Assembly (NCBI GenBank): GCA_021773235.1
Contig: JAJFKL010000019.1
Coordinates: 175,407-239,406, forward strand
Source: Gammaproteobacteria bacterium
GTDB taxonomy: Bacteria; Pseudomonadota; Gammaproteobacteria; Eutrophobiales; Eutrophobiaceae
Direction: 5' to 3'
Length of the DNA: 64,000 nt
Shown here: positions 1 to 8,616 of the stretch, piece after piece
How the letters are laid out: each line of letters starts with the position of its first letter
How positions within the stretch are numbered: the stretch's first letter is position 1
Translations under genes and position numbers: made by a program
Notes under the pieces: generated by a model
Seen by the model: only the letters and a program-made list of their open reading frames with translations
What the model was told of the DNA's origin: nothing
Database searches by the model: none

Positions 1-99
1 ATAATCCGCATTGGTATTTAGCCCTGTCAGTCCGTATAAACAGATAACTATACTGAGCAGCACCAGCACTAAAGTCGTTGTGTGTGGCAGCGCTCTCAT
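1..99 (-). CDS. N-terminus of an exported protein, cut by the window edge
   Basis: Reading leftward from an ATG at 99 there are 33 open codons running off the left edge. The peptide starts MRALPHTTTLVLVLLSIVIC and looks like a signal peptide or first membrane helix: a short basic start followed by a long Leu/Val/Ile stretch. An AGGAC ribosome binding site lies 8 bases upstream, which supports the start. The function cannot be seen from this fragment. Confidence 0.5.
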   Translation of the reverse strand, partial: MRALPHTTTLVLVLLSIVICLYGLTGLNTNADY

Positions 100-408
100 T
101 ATCTTTGTCCTATTCCCCAGTATATGTACTTAAATAATTTTCACTCAGACAGCAATACTGCCCATTCAATAGCTTAAGGTAAGTCCATTTCGACTATGCA
201 TGGCATTGATAGTTCTATGATTTAACTGAAAGTTATATGTCATTGAGCTGCATCACAAAGTCTCAATCACTACTGAACTAAATAAATAAGTGCCGGTCGC
301 AGGATTATTGAAAATAATAAATAACGTAAAAAGTTACTTTTGAGATTAATCATTTAATTAAATTCTCGCCTAAATGACGAGATCAGCTAATAATATAGGA
401 GAAAGATC
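100..408. other. AT-rich intergenic region between divergent genes
   Basis: This 309-base stretch separates the leftward truncated gene from the YHS lipoprotein gene. It holds the ribosome binding site AGGAGA (397-402) of the latter and a small CTCG...CGAG inverted repeat near 363-381. Promoters for both genes must lie here, but I see no convincing -35/-10 pair, and no RNA gene or further ORF. Confidence 0.5.
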
Positions 409-846
409 ATGCGCACATTAGCGCTTTTACTAATGCTAGCAACACTTTCCGCTTGCACCAGCATATCATCGAAACCTACTTTCCAGACCGAATTTGGTGC
501 CCTTCGTGGCTATGACCCCGTGGCTTATTTCACTGAAGAACGACCTGCTAAAGGATCTTCTGACATCACATCTGTAATAAATGGCGCAACATGGCGTTTC
601 TCATCTAAAGCAAATAAAGATTTATTTGATGGTAACCCTGAAAAATATTCCCCTGAATATGGTGGCTACTGTGCTTATGGAATGGCCAATGGCTTCGTAG
701 TTTCCTCTGATCCAGAAGCCTTTACACTGGTCGATGGAAAGCTTTATATGAATTACAGTTTGGGCGTTAGAAATACCTGGTTAAAAGATGTTCCAGGGAA
801 CATTAAGAGTGCTGACAAGAACTGGGCCTCAAAAAGTGCCAAGTAA
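409..846 (+). CDS. YHS-domain lipoprotein
   Basis: The 145-residue protein has a lipoprotein signal peptide with lipobox LSAC (Cys16), so it is probably anchored in the envelope. The mature part is one YHS domain: GYDPVAYF at about 34-41, then a FDGNPEKYSPEYGGYCAYGM stretch carrying the Tyr-Gly-Gly-Tyr-Cys signature. YHS domains are short metal- or haem-associated modules seen near heavy-metal ATPases and oxidoreductases, and exported single-domain versions are common in proteobacteria with no proven role. The gene is monocistronic, preceded by AGGAGA, and converges on a tRNA gene. The family call is firm; the function is unknown. Confidence 0.85.
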   Translation: MRTLALLLMLATLSACTSISSKPTFQTEFGALRGYDPVAYFTEERPAKGSSDITSVINGATWRFSSKANKDLFDGNPEKYSPEYGGYCAYGMANGFVVSSDPEAFTLVDGKLYMNYSLGVRNTWLKDVPGNIKSADKNWASKSAK

Positions 847-867
847 TCATATCCAGTAATCGAATAT

Positions 868-942
868 TGGAGGCTGGGGTTGGATTCGAACCAACATGGG
901 CGGCTTTGCACACCGCTGCATAAGATATTCTGCCACCCAGCC
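868..942 (-). tRNA. tRNA-Cys (GCA)
   Basis: The complementary strand folds as a full cloverleaf of 75 nt with an encoded CCA. The acceptor is GGCTGGG paired with CCCAGCC. The anticodon stem GCGGT/GCCGC encloses loop GTGCAAA with anticodon GCA, and the T arm contains GGTTCGAATCC. It lies tail-to-tail with the YHS gene, 22 bases away. Confidence 0.93.
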
Positions 943-993
943 ATTGTTCAAACTAATATGGCGATGACATTTTATTTTTCAAGGCAAAACTAA

Positions 994-1644
994 TTATAAG
1001 TGTCCGGTTTTCACATAAATGACACAGCCTTCATCGCTATAAGGCGTATGCTCACTTCCCGGAGGGTTTCGTAACCAACTACCTTCAGGATAGGAGCCAT
1101 GCTCATCTGCAAATGTACCTGAAAGAACAAATATTTCTTCCCCTTGTGGATGACTATGTTTATCAAAATATGTACCCGGCCCCCACTTCACTAAAGCAAC
1201 ATGTTCTGATTGGTATTCATGCAATGGCATCACGAAGAGACCATCAACAAGACCCGGCAACCACTTTCGGCTGCCTGTATCTATGCGCACATAATCTTGA
1301 TCATCAACATCAAACTGCCGTAATTTAACAAAGATGGTCGCACCATCTTTACTATGCGGCTTATGTTTAGAACCTATTGGATTTCTAACGTACATTCCCT
1401 TGGGGAAATCACCCATCTCATCAGAAAACACACCATCTAATACAAGATACTCTTCACCACCTGAATGTGTATGTGCATCAAAATAGGAATTCGCATCGTA
1501 GCGGACTATTGATGTGGCTCTTGCTACTTCTTCGCCATCACGCTCTAACATGCGACGTTGCACACCGGACAAAGGTGAATCAACCCAGGGAATCTCATTG
1601 CTATTAACTACAGCTCTCTGTGATAAATCCACATGTAATTGCAT
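994..1644 (-). CDS. Double-cupin ChrR-like protein
   Basis: The 216-residue protein consists of two tandem cupin domains of the type found at the C-terminus of the anti-sigma factor ChrR. The first carries FDAHTHSGGEEYLVLDG (His58, His60, Glu64) and the second carries FDKHSHPQGEEIFVLSG; both keep the HxH...E metal triad and the later GSKH/GSEH histidine. ChrR itself binds a sigma factor through an N-terminal zinc domain (ZAS). That domain is absent and no sigma factor gene is adjacent, so a free-standing metal cupin, perhaps an enzyme or redox/singlet-oxygen sensor, is more likely than an anti-sigma factor. No signal peptide is seen, so it is probably cytoplasmic. Fold confident, role inferred. 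Confidence 0.82.
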   Translation of the reverse strand: MQLHVDLSQRAVVNSNEIPWVDSPLSGVQRRMLERDGEEVARATSIVRYDANSYFDAHTHSGGEEYLVLDGVFSDEMGDFPKGMYVRNPIGSKHKPHSKDGATIFVKLRQFDVDDQDYVRIDTGSRKWLPGLVDGLFVMPLHEYQSEHVALVKWGPGTYFDKHSHPQGEEIFVLSGTFADEHGSYPEGSWLRNPPGSEHTPYSDEGCVIYVKTGHL

Positions 1645-1675
1645 TTAAATTAATCCTGCCTAGTTTTTTATAACA

Positions 1676-1972
1676 CTATGCTAACAAATCCAGCGCATCA
1701 TCATTACCAGAAAATAAAAACACTTCTTCTATATCGGGTGGCTCACATTCCTCACCATCATAGTACAAGATCATATTTTCGCAGTTTGGCACACAACCAG
1801 GCGTGAAATAAAAGGAAATAGTATCGTCGGTATAATCATTATCAGAAAACAGTGCCATATCAGAAGGACCTTCTTCTTCCATGAAGACATCTTCAAATTG
1901 ATTTTCCATGTCCAACAATATGCCATCTTCTTCAATTTGATTGTTGGTAAATGTCACTCGATTCCAAGGCAT
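1676..1972 (-). CDS. Small acidic protein of unknown function
   Basis: The 98-residue protein starts MPWNRVTFTNNQ and is strongly acidic, with many Asp/Glu runs. It has two Cys (CVPNC) near the middle and a third, CEPP, later. I chose the ATG at 1972 over an in-frame GTG at 1981 because GAGG sits 8 bases upstream of the ATG. It has no signal peptide or membrane segment and resembles no family I can name. It lies 31 bases downstream of the cupin gene on the same strand, so the two could share a transcript. Confidence 0.6.
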   Translation of the reverse strand: MPWNRVTFTNNQIEEDGILLDMENQFEDVFMEEEGPSDMALFSDNDYTDDTISFYFTPGCVPNCENMILYYDGEECEPPDIEEVFLFSGNDDALDLLA

Positions 1973-2056
1973 AATAAACACCTCAATAAAAAAGTAGTAT
2001 CGAATAGTCTAGTCGTTATTTTTCTAAAATAAAGATACTGTGACATCCAACCTTAA

Positions 2057-2893
2057 TTAATTTCTGATAGCCTCATAGGCAATCATGATGCGCTTGCGAC
2101 CACAACCCCAGCGATAATGACCAATTACACCGGTTCCACGAATCACACGGTGACATGGAATTAAATATCCTAGTGGATTATTAGCTACTGCAGTACCTAC
2201 CGCTCTTGAAGCGCTAGGCTGCCCAATTTTATTAGCCAGCTGACCATAGCTTATTAGTTCTCCTGGTAGTGTTTTTAGTAATGCGCTCCACACCCGTAAT
2301 TGAAATTGTGTCCCTTTAACATATGCACTCAAGGGTAATGCTTGAGTATTTTCATAATTAAATATTTTTTCTAATAAATTTGTTGCGAGCTGATCATTAT
2401 ATCTAAGATCTGATTGAGGCCATTCAGTTATCAATTCATTGGTAGCTTTTTCTTTATCATTAGCTTCTATAAAGTCTAACTTAACAATCCCGCGTGAACA
2501 GCTTGCAATCAAACACTCTCCAAAAGGAGTAAAACCAAAGCCATAATCTATGATAAGTCCTAAACCACCACTTTTAATTTCCCCTGGAGATGCGGCCTTA
2601 ATCTTGATGCATAGATCATGCAATCTAGACGGACTTGATAAACCAAGTACATGAGTTATATGCAAAATACTATTGCCATAAGCCAGTAACTTTTTTACAT
2701 TGTCAAAAGTTAGATACTGTAAAAAGGACTTAGGAGTCACGCCGACCCATGCCGTAAATTTACGCTGAAAATGATACGGGCTTAAATCAACTACAGATGC
2801 TAATTCTTCCAGTGAAGGCTGCTCTGCATAGTGCTGACTCAAGTAATTAATTACTGCCGCCATTTGCCTGTAATCACTTTCTTTAGTCACCAT
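2057..2893 (-). CDS. Ada-like AraC regulator / O6-methylguanine-DNA methyltransferase
   Basis: An N-terminal AraC-type helix-turn-helix (about 8-105; PSLEELASVVDLSPYHFQRKF) is fused to a methylguanine methyltransferase domain. The latter ends with the active-site IPCHRVI motif (Cys247) and is preceded by the helix-turn-helix SRAVGTAVANNP. Such proteins transfer alkyl groups from O6-alkylguanine in DNA to the active-site Cys and activate alkylation-repair genes. At 278 residues it lacks the N-terminal zinc/methyl-phosphotriester domain of E. coli Ada, so the classical methylation switch on that domain cannot operate. The gene is monocistronic and divergent from a small membrane protein gene 62 bases away. 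Confident on domains; regulatory targets unknown. Confidence 0.88.
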   Translation of the reverse strand: MVTKESDYRQMAAVINYLSQHYAEQPSLEELASVVDLSPYHFQRKFTAWVGVTPKSFLQYLTFDNVKKLLAYGNSILHITHVLGLSSPSRLHDLCIKIKAASPGEIKSGGLGLIIDYGFGFTPFGECLIASCSRGIVKLDFIEANDKEKATNELITEWPQSDLRYNDQLATNLLEKIFNYENTQALPLSAYVKGTQFQLRVWSALLKTLPGELISYGQLANKIGQPSASRAVGTAVANNPLGYLIPCHRVIRGTGVIGHYRWGCGRKRIMIAYEAIRN

Positions 2894-2955
2894 AATAAGA
2901 ATTTATCATGACAAACATGATCTACCCACCCGAATCTTGCTGTTATACTGGACAG

Positions 2956-3201
2956 ATGAACCCACGAGCACTAATCACACTGTTTTTGGCATTTGCCAAT
3001 GAATTGAAATATAAAAATTTGTTTCTGATTGTTATCGGTCTATTTACCCTCGACCTCTTTATACCTGATTTCATTCCTTTAATTGACGAGATTATTCTAG
3101 GCCTATTAGCCATTATTCTTGCCAATTGGAAGAGCGAAAGAAAACAAGAAGATGAAGGCAACCTTATTGAAGGCGAGATTGTAGACGAGGAAGATAAATA
3201 A
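2956..3201 (+). CDS. DUF6116-like small membrane protein
   Basis: The 81-residue protein starts MNPRALITLFLAFANELKYKNLF. One hydrophobic hairpin follows (about 22-58, LFLIVIGLFTLDLFIPDFIPLIDEIILGLLAIILA), then an acidic tail (GEIVDEEDK). This pattern fits the DUF6116 family of small proteobacterial inner-membrane proteins, whose function is not known. A longer reading frame begins at 2908, but the family-like start is the ATG at 2956. A TGTTATACT extended -10-like element ends seven bases before that ATG, so the message may be nearly leaderless; this is an inference. Confidence 0.7.
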   Translation: MNPRALITLFLAFANELKYKNLFLIVIGLFTLDLFIPDFIPLIDEIILGLLAIILANWKSERKQEDEGNLIEGEIVDEEDK

Positions 3202-3228
3202 CAGCGCACTGGGACTATTTCCCTAAAA

Positions 3229-3786
3229 CTATTTCTTAGGCATAAACTCAGGCGGGACATCATCAGCCCACTCGACCTGATAACGCACACTATCATCCTT
3301 AATTATCTTTTCTAACTGAGCGCTAGTCACGAGACCATTAAGCCGCAACACTAGATCACCATTAGGGTTATAAAAGAATGTTAATGGGATCATATTAACT
3401 TCCTTACCTACTACATCACCAGCCAATTTGGCATCGACCATCATCAACGGGTACTCAATGAAATAGTCTAAAGCGAATTCACTTAGCTCTTTTTTGTCAG
3501 GGAAATTAAAGGTAGGCCAATCTAGCGTGAGACCAACAACCATAGCGTCTTTATCTTGATGGAGATCATGAAAATCAATCAATGCATCTAGTTCTGCCCT
3601 ACAATAGGGACAATCGGTTCCCCACACGTTGACCACAACCCATTTTCCTTTGCCAATATAATTACTTAACGCATGTTGCTTACCATCCAAACCATCAAGT
3701 AATGTATCTAGTGTTTCTGCATTAACTGAAGAAGAGAATAATAAGAGGATAAAAATTGAAACCAAATTACGGAGATAGAGAACCAT
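3229..3786 (-). CDS. TlpA-like periplasmic thioredoxin-fold protein
   Basis: A signal peptide (hydrophobic 8-20, cleavage after VNA at 23) precedes a TlpA/ResA-type thioredoxin fold. The strand-turn VVVNVWGTDCPYCRAE carries redox motif CPYC (Cys59, Cys62), and NMIPLTFFYN supplies the cis-proline loop. TlpA-like proteins reduce disulfides or apocytochromes in the periplasm. The 185-residue length is normal, though the C-terminus (VEWADDVPPEFMPKK) is longer than in minimal members. No cytochrome maturation genes are adjacent. It is convergent with the DUF6116 gene. Redox function is likely; the substrate is unknown. Confidence 0.85.
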   Translation of the reverse strand: MVLYLRNLVSIFILLLFSSSVNAETLDTLLDGLDGKQHALSNYIGKGKWVVVNVWGTDCPYCRAELDALIDFHDLHQDKDAMVVGLTLDWPTFNFPDKKELSEFALDYFIEYPLMMVDAKLAGDVVGKEVNMIPLTFFYNPNGDLVLRLNGLVTSAQLEKIIKDDSVRYQVEWADDVPPEFMPKK

Positions 3787-3932
3787 GTTTATTCAACTAA
3801 AATATGTGACTAATACAATAGTTTAGCATAATCAATAAAATTTAAGAGCGGATACTACATTAAAAATTGTAGAAACTTACTTATGTAAATAATAGTCAGC
3901 GAGGTTAAAGACACCTCGCTGAACAATAATAT

Positions 3933-4469
3933 TTATACAAACGGCAGAAAAGGTTCATCTACTGGCGTTTCAGCTAGATGGTTGACATAGTTACTCATTA
4001 CCTTCTGCGTTAACCCCAAGACAATTTCTAGTAAATTACGTCTTTCATAGCCTGCTTCAAAAAATGTCGCTAACTCGGATTCACTTAAATGACCACGATT
4101 ACGCACTAAGGCTAATGTGGTTTCATGCAGCGTTTGTAATTTTTTTGTAGGTAATTTTGTTTTATTGACTAACGCATCAATAATCGCAGTGTCTACCTTC
4201 ATCATATGTGCAATGCCGGTATGCGCTGGGACACAGTAATGACATTCATGCTCAACATTTATTGTTTGCCAAACAACGGTTAATTCTTCTGCATCAAAAC
4301 TTGTTGCCTGGAATGCATTATGAAGATCTTTATATGTCGACAACATTCCCGGCACTTCTGCCATAACACCATGCAGGTTTGGCACAAAACCGAAGACCTT
4401 TAATGAATCTTCCAATAATGGTTTACTCTCTTCCGGTGCATTATCTTTTGTATACAGTTCAAATTTCAT
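3933..4469 (-). CDS. AhpD/carboxymuconolactone decarboxylase-family protein
   Basis: The 178-residue all-helical protein carries EHECHYCVPAHT with Cys76, Cys79 and His83. This is the proton-relay/redox motif of the AhpD-like branch of the CMD family, which acts as a peroxidase partner or disulfide reductase. The CMD domain covers about residues 35-110. I start at the ATG at 4469 because GAGGAA lies just upstream; a longer frame to 4517 lacks such a site. No peroxiredoxin gene is adjacent. Peroxidase-like chemistry is inferred from the motif only. Confidence 0.82.
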   Translation of the reverse strand: MKFELYTKDNAPEESKPLLEDSLKVFGFVPNLHGVMAEVPGMLSTYKDLHNAFQATSFDAEELTVVWQTINVEHECHYCVPAHTGIAHMMKVDTAIIDALVNKTKLPTKKLQTLHETTLALVRNRGHLSESELATFFEAGYERRNLLEIVLGLTQKVMSNYVNHLAETPVDEPFLPFV

Positions 4470-4611
4470 TTTACTAATTCCTCGTATAAATTCAGTTGTC
4501 AGAAATAAATTGCCCAAATGCTCAGGATTTTCTATCCATTATTCTGGACTGATCGGTTCATAATAACAAGAATTATTTTAAATGCGGAATAACCACAACA
4601 AATACAGCGAC

Positions 4612-5406
4612 TTACTTTTTAAGCTCTAATTCCTGAGTGGACTTTACAACGAAAGAGAATATTTTTGTATTTATAAAACGAGCATTTAAACGTGTGAAAA
4701 AGAAATTAATCTTATTAATAATCCCCGGCACAACCAGGTTGGTTTTACCTAGTTTTTTCAAGGCAATATCAACGACAACCTCAGCATCCATCGTCATTGG
4801 ATTATTAAATTTTGATATTTTCACCAATTCTGTATGTGTCAGCCCCGGACACAAAGCCAAAACATCTATATTGAAGTCCTTCAGCTCTGCATCTATTGCC
4901 TCAGCAAACTGTAAATCAAAACCTTTTGATGCAGCATAGTTAGCCCAACGAGAAATAGCAGAAACTGCTGTTAAAGAAGCTAAAAATATTAGTGCGCCTT
5001 TATTCCTCTCTTTCATCTTATTACCGAAACCATGCGTTAAAATAATATATGACTTACAATTTGTATTGATTAATCTAATTTCATCTTCCAGATTATTATC
5101 AAGAAAATTACCTGTATTCAATATTCCTGCGTTATTTACCAAGAGACCTATCTCTAGATCATCTACCGCACTAACGACAGCTTTGGTTTGATCTTCATCG
5201 GATAAGTCTGCACAAACAACACGGGTCTGTATGTTATGCTCATCAAATAATTCTTGCGCAATCTTGTCTAACCTTTCCTTACGTCGGGCCACTAGCACCA
5301 CGTTCATTCCTGCTGCTGCTAATTTATGACTGAACACTTCTCCAATTCCAGAAGAAGCACCCGTTATCAGTGCCCAATCGCCATAGGCCTCTTTCAAATT
5401 TTTCAT
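4612..5406 (-). CDS. Short-chain dehydrogenase/reductase
   Basis: A classical SDR of 264 residues. It has the Rossmann dinucleotide motif TGASSGIG (15-22), NNAGIL (91-96), a catalytic serine in LASLTAVS and Tyr157-x-x-x-Lys161 (NYAASKG). RRKER after strand 2 favours NADP(H). The C-terminal region (PGIINKINFFFTRLNARF) is basic and hydrophobic, resembling SDRs that touch membranes or lipid substrates. The start lies 17 bases after the DUF2147 gene, so the two are probably cotranscribed. Substrate not deducible. Confidence 0.88.
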   Translation of the reverse strand: MKNLKEAYGDWALITGASSGIGEVFSHKLAAAGMNVVLVARRKERLDKIAQELFDEHNIQTRVVCADLSDEDQTKAVVSAVDDLEIGLLVNNAGILNTGNFLDNNLEDEIRLINTNCKSYIILTHGFGNKMKERNKGALIFLASLTAVSAISRWANYAASKGFDLQFAEAIDAELKDFNIDVLALCPGLTHTELVKISKFNNPMTMDAEVVVDIALKKLGKTNLVVPGIINKINFFFTRLNARFINTKIFSFVVKSTQELELKK

Positions 5407-5423
5407 ATAATTTCCATTACTAT

Positions 5424-5852
5424 TTATTGCTCACGTTTCCAGACTTCTGTTCTACCAAACAGTGATACACCTACATAGCCTCTTACCTTTAATGTGCCAT
5501 CATCATTTAGCCATAATTTGCACTTATAGGTTTTACCACTATTAGGATCATAGATAGTGCCGCCGCTCCATAAGTTATCTTCTTGATAGCTAAAACCTTC
5601 AAGTATGGTCAGACCCTCTAACAATCTATCTCTTAATTGCGGATCTGGATTTTTACTATCCTTGCGACCATTATGTATTGGATCAGGTGTGCCAATGATA
5701 GTGCCGATATATTCAGTCTGCGCTAATGTAATCTCGATAATCCCATCACCCTTCGCATTAATCCAACTGCCAATAATCGCCTGTTCATTTGCAAACACTG
5801 ACTGCATCATAATTAGGCTAATTGTAAAACCTTTAATTATGTTAATAAGCAT
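5424..5852 (-). CDS. DUF2147 exported protein
   Basis: The 142-residue protein begins with a signal peptide (MLINIIKGFTISLIMMQSVFA). Its mature DUF2147 domain starts IIGSWINAKGDGIIEI and ends YVGVSLFGRTEVWKR, both hallmarks of the family. The fold is thought to be a lipocalin-like barrel that may bind a small hydrophobic ligand. The ATG at 5852 is preferred over upstream starts because AAGG lies 9 bases ahead and the signal peptide then begins at the N-terminus. It is the likely first gene of an operon with the SDR, which hints at lipid or envelope metabolism (inference). Confidence 0.82.
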   Translation of the reverse strand: MLINIIKGFTISLIMMQSVFANEQAIIGSWINAKGDGIIEITLAQTEYIGTIIGTPDPIHNGRKDSKNPDPQLRDRLLEGLTILEGFSYQEDNLWSGGTIYDPNSGKTYKCKLWLNDDGTLKVRGYVGVSLFGRTEVWKREQ

Positions 5853-6002
5853 ATATAAGAACCTTATGTGAATAGTAACTGTAGTGAAAAAGTATATGTA
5901 ACTATCATTTTTACCTAGATTCAATCCTTTTGATTTTGATCAATATGAAGGCTGATTGATACACATAAAATAAATGATAACAATTTTAGCTAAGGAATAA
6001 TT

Positions 6003-6488
6003 ATGATCCATCAAGTCAAAGGCGACATTATACTCACCAAGGCACAGGCAATAGCTCATGGTGTTGCACCAAATGATCCCATGAATCAGGGGCTCGCACT
6101 TTCATTACATGAAAACTATCCTGCTATGCATAAGGACTTCCATCATTGGTGTCATCAAAACCATCCGAAACCTGGAGAAGCATGGATGTGGGGTGGCGTA
6201 GACAATGTCCGCATTATCAATCTTCTGACTCAAAAAGGTGGGTATGAACATGGTTCTAAACCGGGCAAAGCCACTATTAGCAATATTAATCACGCACTAC
6301 GTGCATTAGTTAAGATCATAAAGAAACAAGAAATAACCTCGCTAGCCCTACCTCGTCTTGCTACAGGTGTCGGCGGACTTGAATGGGGTGATGTCTTGCC
6401 ATTGATAGAGGAACGCCTCGGTTCACTCGAAATTCCGGTTTATGTTTACACTGAATTTCATGTCGGTATGCAGGCCAAAGAACCGTGA
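6003..6488 (+). CDS. Macrodomain (ADP-ribose-binding) protein
   Basis: The 161-residue protein is one macrodomain. It has N-terminal VKGDIILTKAQAIAHGVAPN and the phosphate-binding loop ALPRLATGVGGLEWGDV near the C-terminus, typical of the TARG1/DarG-like branch. These bind or hydrolyse ADP-ribose, removing it from glutamate side chains or from thymidine in DNA. The lysine that TARG1 uses for catalysis cannot be assigned with confidence here. DarG is normally paired with the toxin DarT; no DarT-like gene is adjacent, so it is an orphan enzyme or orphan antitoxin. Start follows AAGGAATAATT. Confidence 0.82.
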   Translation: MIHQVKGDIILTKAQAIAHGVAPNDPMNQGLALSLHENYPAMHKDFHHWCHQNHPKPGEAWMWGGVDNVRIINLLTQKGGYEHGSKPGKATISNINHALRALVKIIKKQEITSLALPRLATGVGGLEWGDVLPLIEERLGSLEIPVYVYTEFHVGMQAKEP

Positions 6489-6521
6489 TGGATCATATAG
6501 AAGCAACTTATTCTTAAACGA

Positions 6522-7556
6522 CTAAAGTCTCTCGGGATGAACGCGATTGCGCCCGAGATTCTTTGCTTCGTATAAGTTAACATCTGCACGTGCAAGCCAC
6601 TCATTAGAACTCTCACCGGCCTTGTATTCCGCGACACCAAGGCTAACTGTTAACGATTGTCCCGATATTAATTCATTTTCTTCTACATATTTGCGTAAGC
6701 TTTCAGCTGTTGTTATTGCATGCTGAAATTCAGTATTTCTTAATAAGATCAAAAACTCTTCACCACCAATACGAAAAACATGATCAAGTCTTCGCTGTCT
6801 ATTATGAAGTATATTAACCACATCTTTTAGGACATCATCACCGGCTTCATGACCAAGCGTGTCATTAACCTCTTTGAAGTGATCAATGTCGATTAACACT
6901 AAACTCGCAGGCCCAAAGTCACGTTTTGTTTCTTCTATAGCTTCTGATAAATAAAAATCTAATTGTCTACGATTCAATGCATTAGTTAATGGGTCATGCA
7001 CTGCAAGCTTAGATAGTTTTTCCTGAAGTTTTATAAGATATCCAACGAGAATGTCACTGAAAAAACAAATCATACATAAAGTGAAAACAAAACGGCTTGC
7101 TAATTCAATATTTGTAATATAAAACGAAAATGGAATTAAAATTAATAAACTAATTACTGTCATCGCTCTTGCTTTTGTGCGTTCGATTACAAAGCCCATA
7201 ACGAATAATGTAGGAAAACACCAAAACAAGGTCGTTGACCCCATAGCATGGATCAAGTAAATCAGCGACATTAGTAAAAAGATAAAAATCAGCCAAACAG
7301 GTAACAGCTGCTTATTCCTTTTAAAGAGTGAAAACGAATTAACAGAAAGTATTAACATTATTGCTATTGCTAACAATCCCAAAATATAACGGTTCTGGAT
7401 GAAATGATTTATCGAGAATGGCAATAGAAAGGGAACTATTACCCAGCCCAGAACCATCCATGTACGATCCCGAAAGTCCTGTAGATAATTAAGCCCAAGA
7501 ACATCGATAGGCTCATATGTCGCCACATCAATACGCTCTGGCTCTTGGATAGGCAT
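6522..7556 (-). CDS. Membrane diguanylate cyclase (GGDEF)
   Basis: Six hydrophobic segments fill about residues 35-165 and are followed by a GGDEF domain (about 180-340). The signature is GGEEF, preceded five residues upstream by RRLD, a match to the RxxD allosteric inhibition site. The metal-binding DIDHFKEVND and DPLTNALNRR motifs are intact, so it should make cyclic di-GMP from GTP and be product-inhibited. The sensor half is a simple multi-spanning membrane region without a named domain. It is monocistronic and convergent with the macrodomain gene. Confidence 0.9.
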   Translation of the reverse strand: MPIQEPERIDVATYEPIDVLGLNYLQDFRDRTWMVLGWVIVPFLLPFSINHFIQNRYILGLLAIAIMLILSVNSFSLFKRNKQLLPVWLIFIFLLMSLIYLIHAMGSTTLFWCFPTLFVMGFVIERTKARAMTVISLLILIPFSFYITNIELASRFVFTLCMICFFSDILVGYLIKLQEKLSKLAVHDPLTNALNRRQLDFYLSEAIEETKRDFGPASLVLIDIDHFKEVNDTLGHEAGDDVLKDVVNILHNRQRRLDHVFRIGGEEFLILLRNTEFQHAITTAESLRKYVEENELISGQSLTVSLGVAEYKAGESSNEWLARADVNLYEAKNLGRNRVHPERL

Positions 7557-7679
7557 AGCTGAAGCCTACCACCACTACCTATAGAGCTCCAACCATTTTA
7601 CTACCCAATATTGATTACAAATTATTGCTTAATTTCTACCTAATTTGGGGCAATGAACCTAAATGACCTACTAATTTAC

Positions 7680-8453
7680 TCAAGCTTGCTTACGCTGGAA
7701 GACCCAGTTCGTTTCACTGGACTCGGATTTATAGAACTTATAGCCATCAATATTAAAGGTTTTAATCGCTTCTGGATCCTTTAATTTATTCTTGATTATA
7801 TAGGCACTCATAAGCCCGCGCGCCTTCTTGGCAAAGAAGCTGATTATCTTATATTGGCCTTTACTGAAGTCTTTGAAAACAGGAACTATAATCTCAGCAT
7901 TAATATCACTTGCATGGATCGACTTAAAGTATTCATTCGATGCGAGGTTAATTAACGCCTTACTTTTGCTGGCCTTAATGTCTTTGTTAAGCTGATCAGT
8001 GATTTTTGTATTCCAAAATTCGTACAAATCTTTACCTTTCTTATTCTCAAACTTAGTCCCCATTTCTAATCGATAGGCCTGAATCAAGTCTAGTGGCCTC
8101 AACACCCCATAGAGTCCGGACAATATTCTGAGGTGTGATTGTGCAAATTTAAGGTCCTGTTTACTGAATGCTTCGGCATCGAGACCTGTGTAGACATCGC
8201 CCTTGAAGGCTAACAATGCCTGCTTGGCATTGTTCAAGGTAAACGGCGTTTTCCAATCATTAAAACGCATATAATTAAGCGTGCCGAGCTTGTCACTGAT
8301 CTTCATCAAAGATGAAACCTCTTGCGGCGCCAGTTTCTTCAACTCAGATACCAATTGCCGAGAATCTTTTAAAAATTCTGCTTGTGTGTGGTCTTTGGTA
8401 ATCGGCGAGGTTTCAAAATCCAGTGTCTTCGCAGGGGATATAACTATCAGCAT
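7680..8453 (-). CDS. yaaA: Peroxide stress protein YaaA
   Basis: The 257 residues match the full-length YaaA (DUF328) family, from MLIVISPAKTLDFE at the start to the YKFYKSESSETNWVFQR end. Internal FKGDVYTGLDAE and LSGLYGVLRPLDLIQAYRLEMGTK are family signatures. In E. coli YaaA limits intracellular free iron and DNA damage during H2O2 stress, and the fold has a helix-hairpin-helix-like DNA-binding cavity. GAGGAA lies upstream of the ATG. It is divergent from mtdB, so the 163-base gap holds both promoters. Confidence 0.95.
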   Translation of the reverse strand: MLIVISPAKTLDFETSPITKDHTQAEFLKDSRQLVSELKKLAPQEVSSLMKISDKLGTLNYMRFNDWKTPFTLNNAKQALLAFKGDVYTGLDAEAFSKQDLKFAQSHLRILSGLYGVLRPLDLIQAYRLEMGTKFENKKGKDLYEFWNTKITDQLNKDIKASKSKALINLASNEYFKSIHASDINAEIIVPVFKDFSKGQYKIISFFAKKARGLMSAYIIKNKLKDPEAIKTFNIDGYKFYKSESSETNWVFQRKQA

Positions 8454-8616
8454 TAAACTAAAAATTCCTCAGTAATTATTACAATTCATGATATTAACCT
8501 ACCCAATATTAATAATATATTTCTATTCACTTCCACCCTAAATATGGGGCTTATTAGTGTATTATTCAGACTATTAGCACGTAAGATTAATCACACAATA
8601 TTCAAGGGCTTTAACA

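Noticed and set aside
753..944. 63-codon ORF on the minus strand
   Set aside because: It runs through the tRNA-Cys gene and antisense to the YHS gene; no ribosome binding site or family resemblance.
994..1644. ChrR anti-sigma factor
   Set aside because: No N-terminal zinc anti-sigma domain and no ECF sigma gene adjacent; only cupin domains are present.
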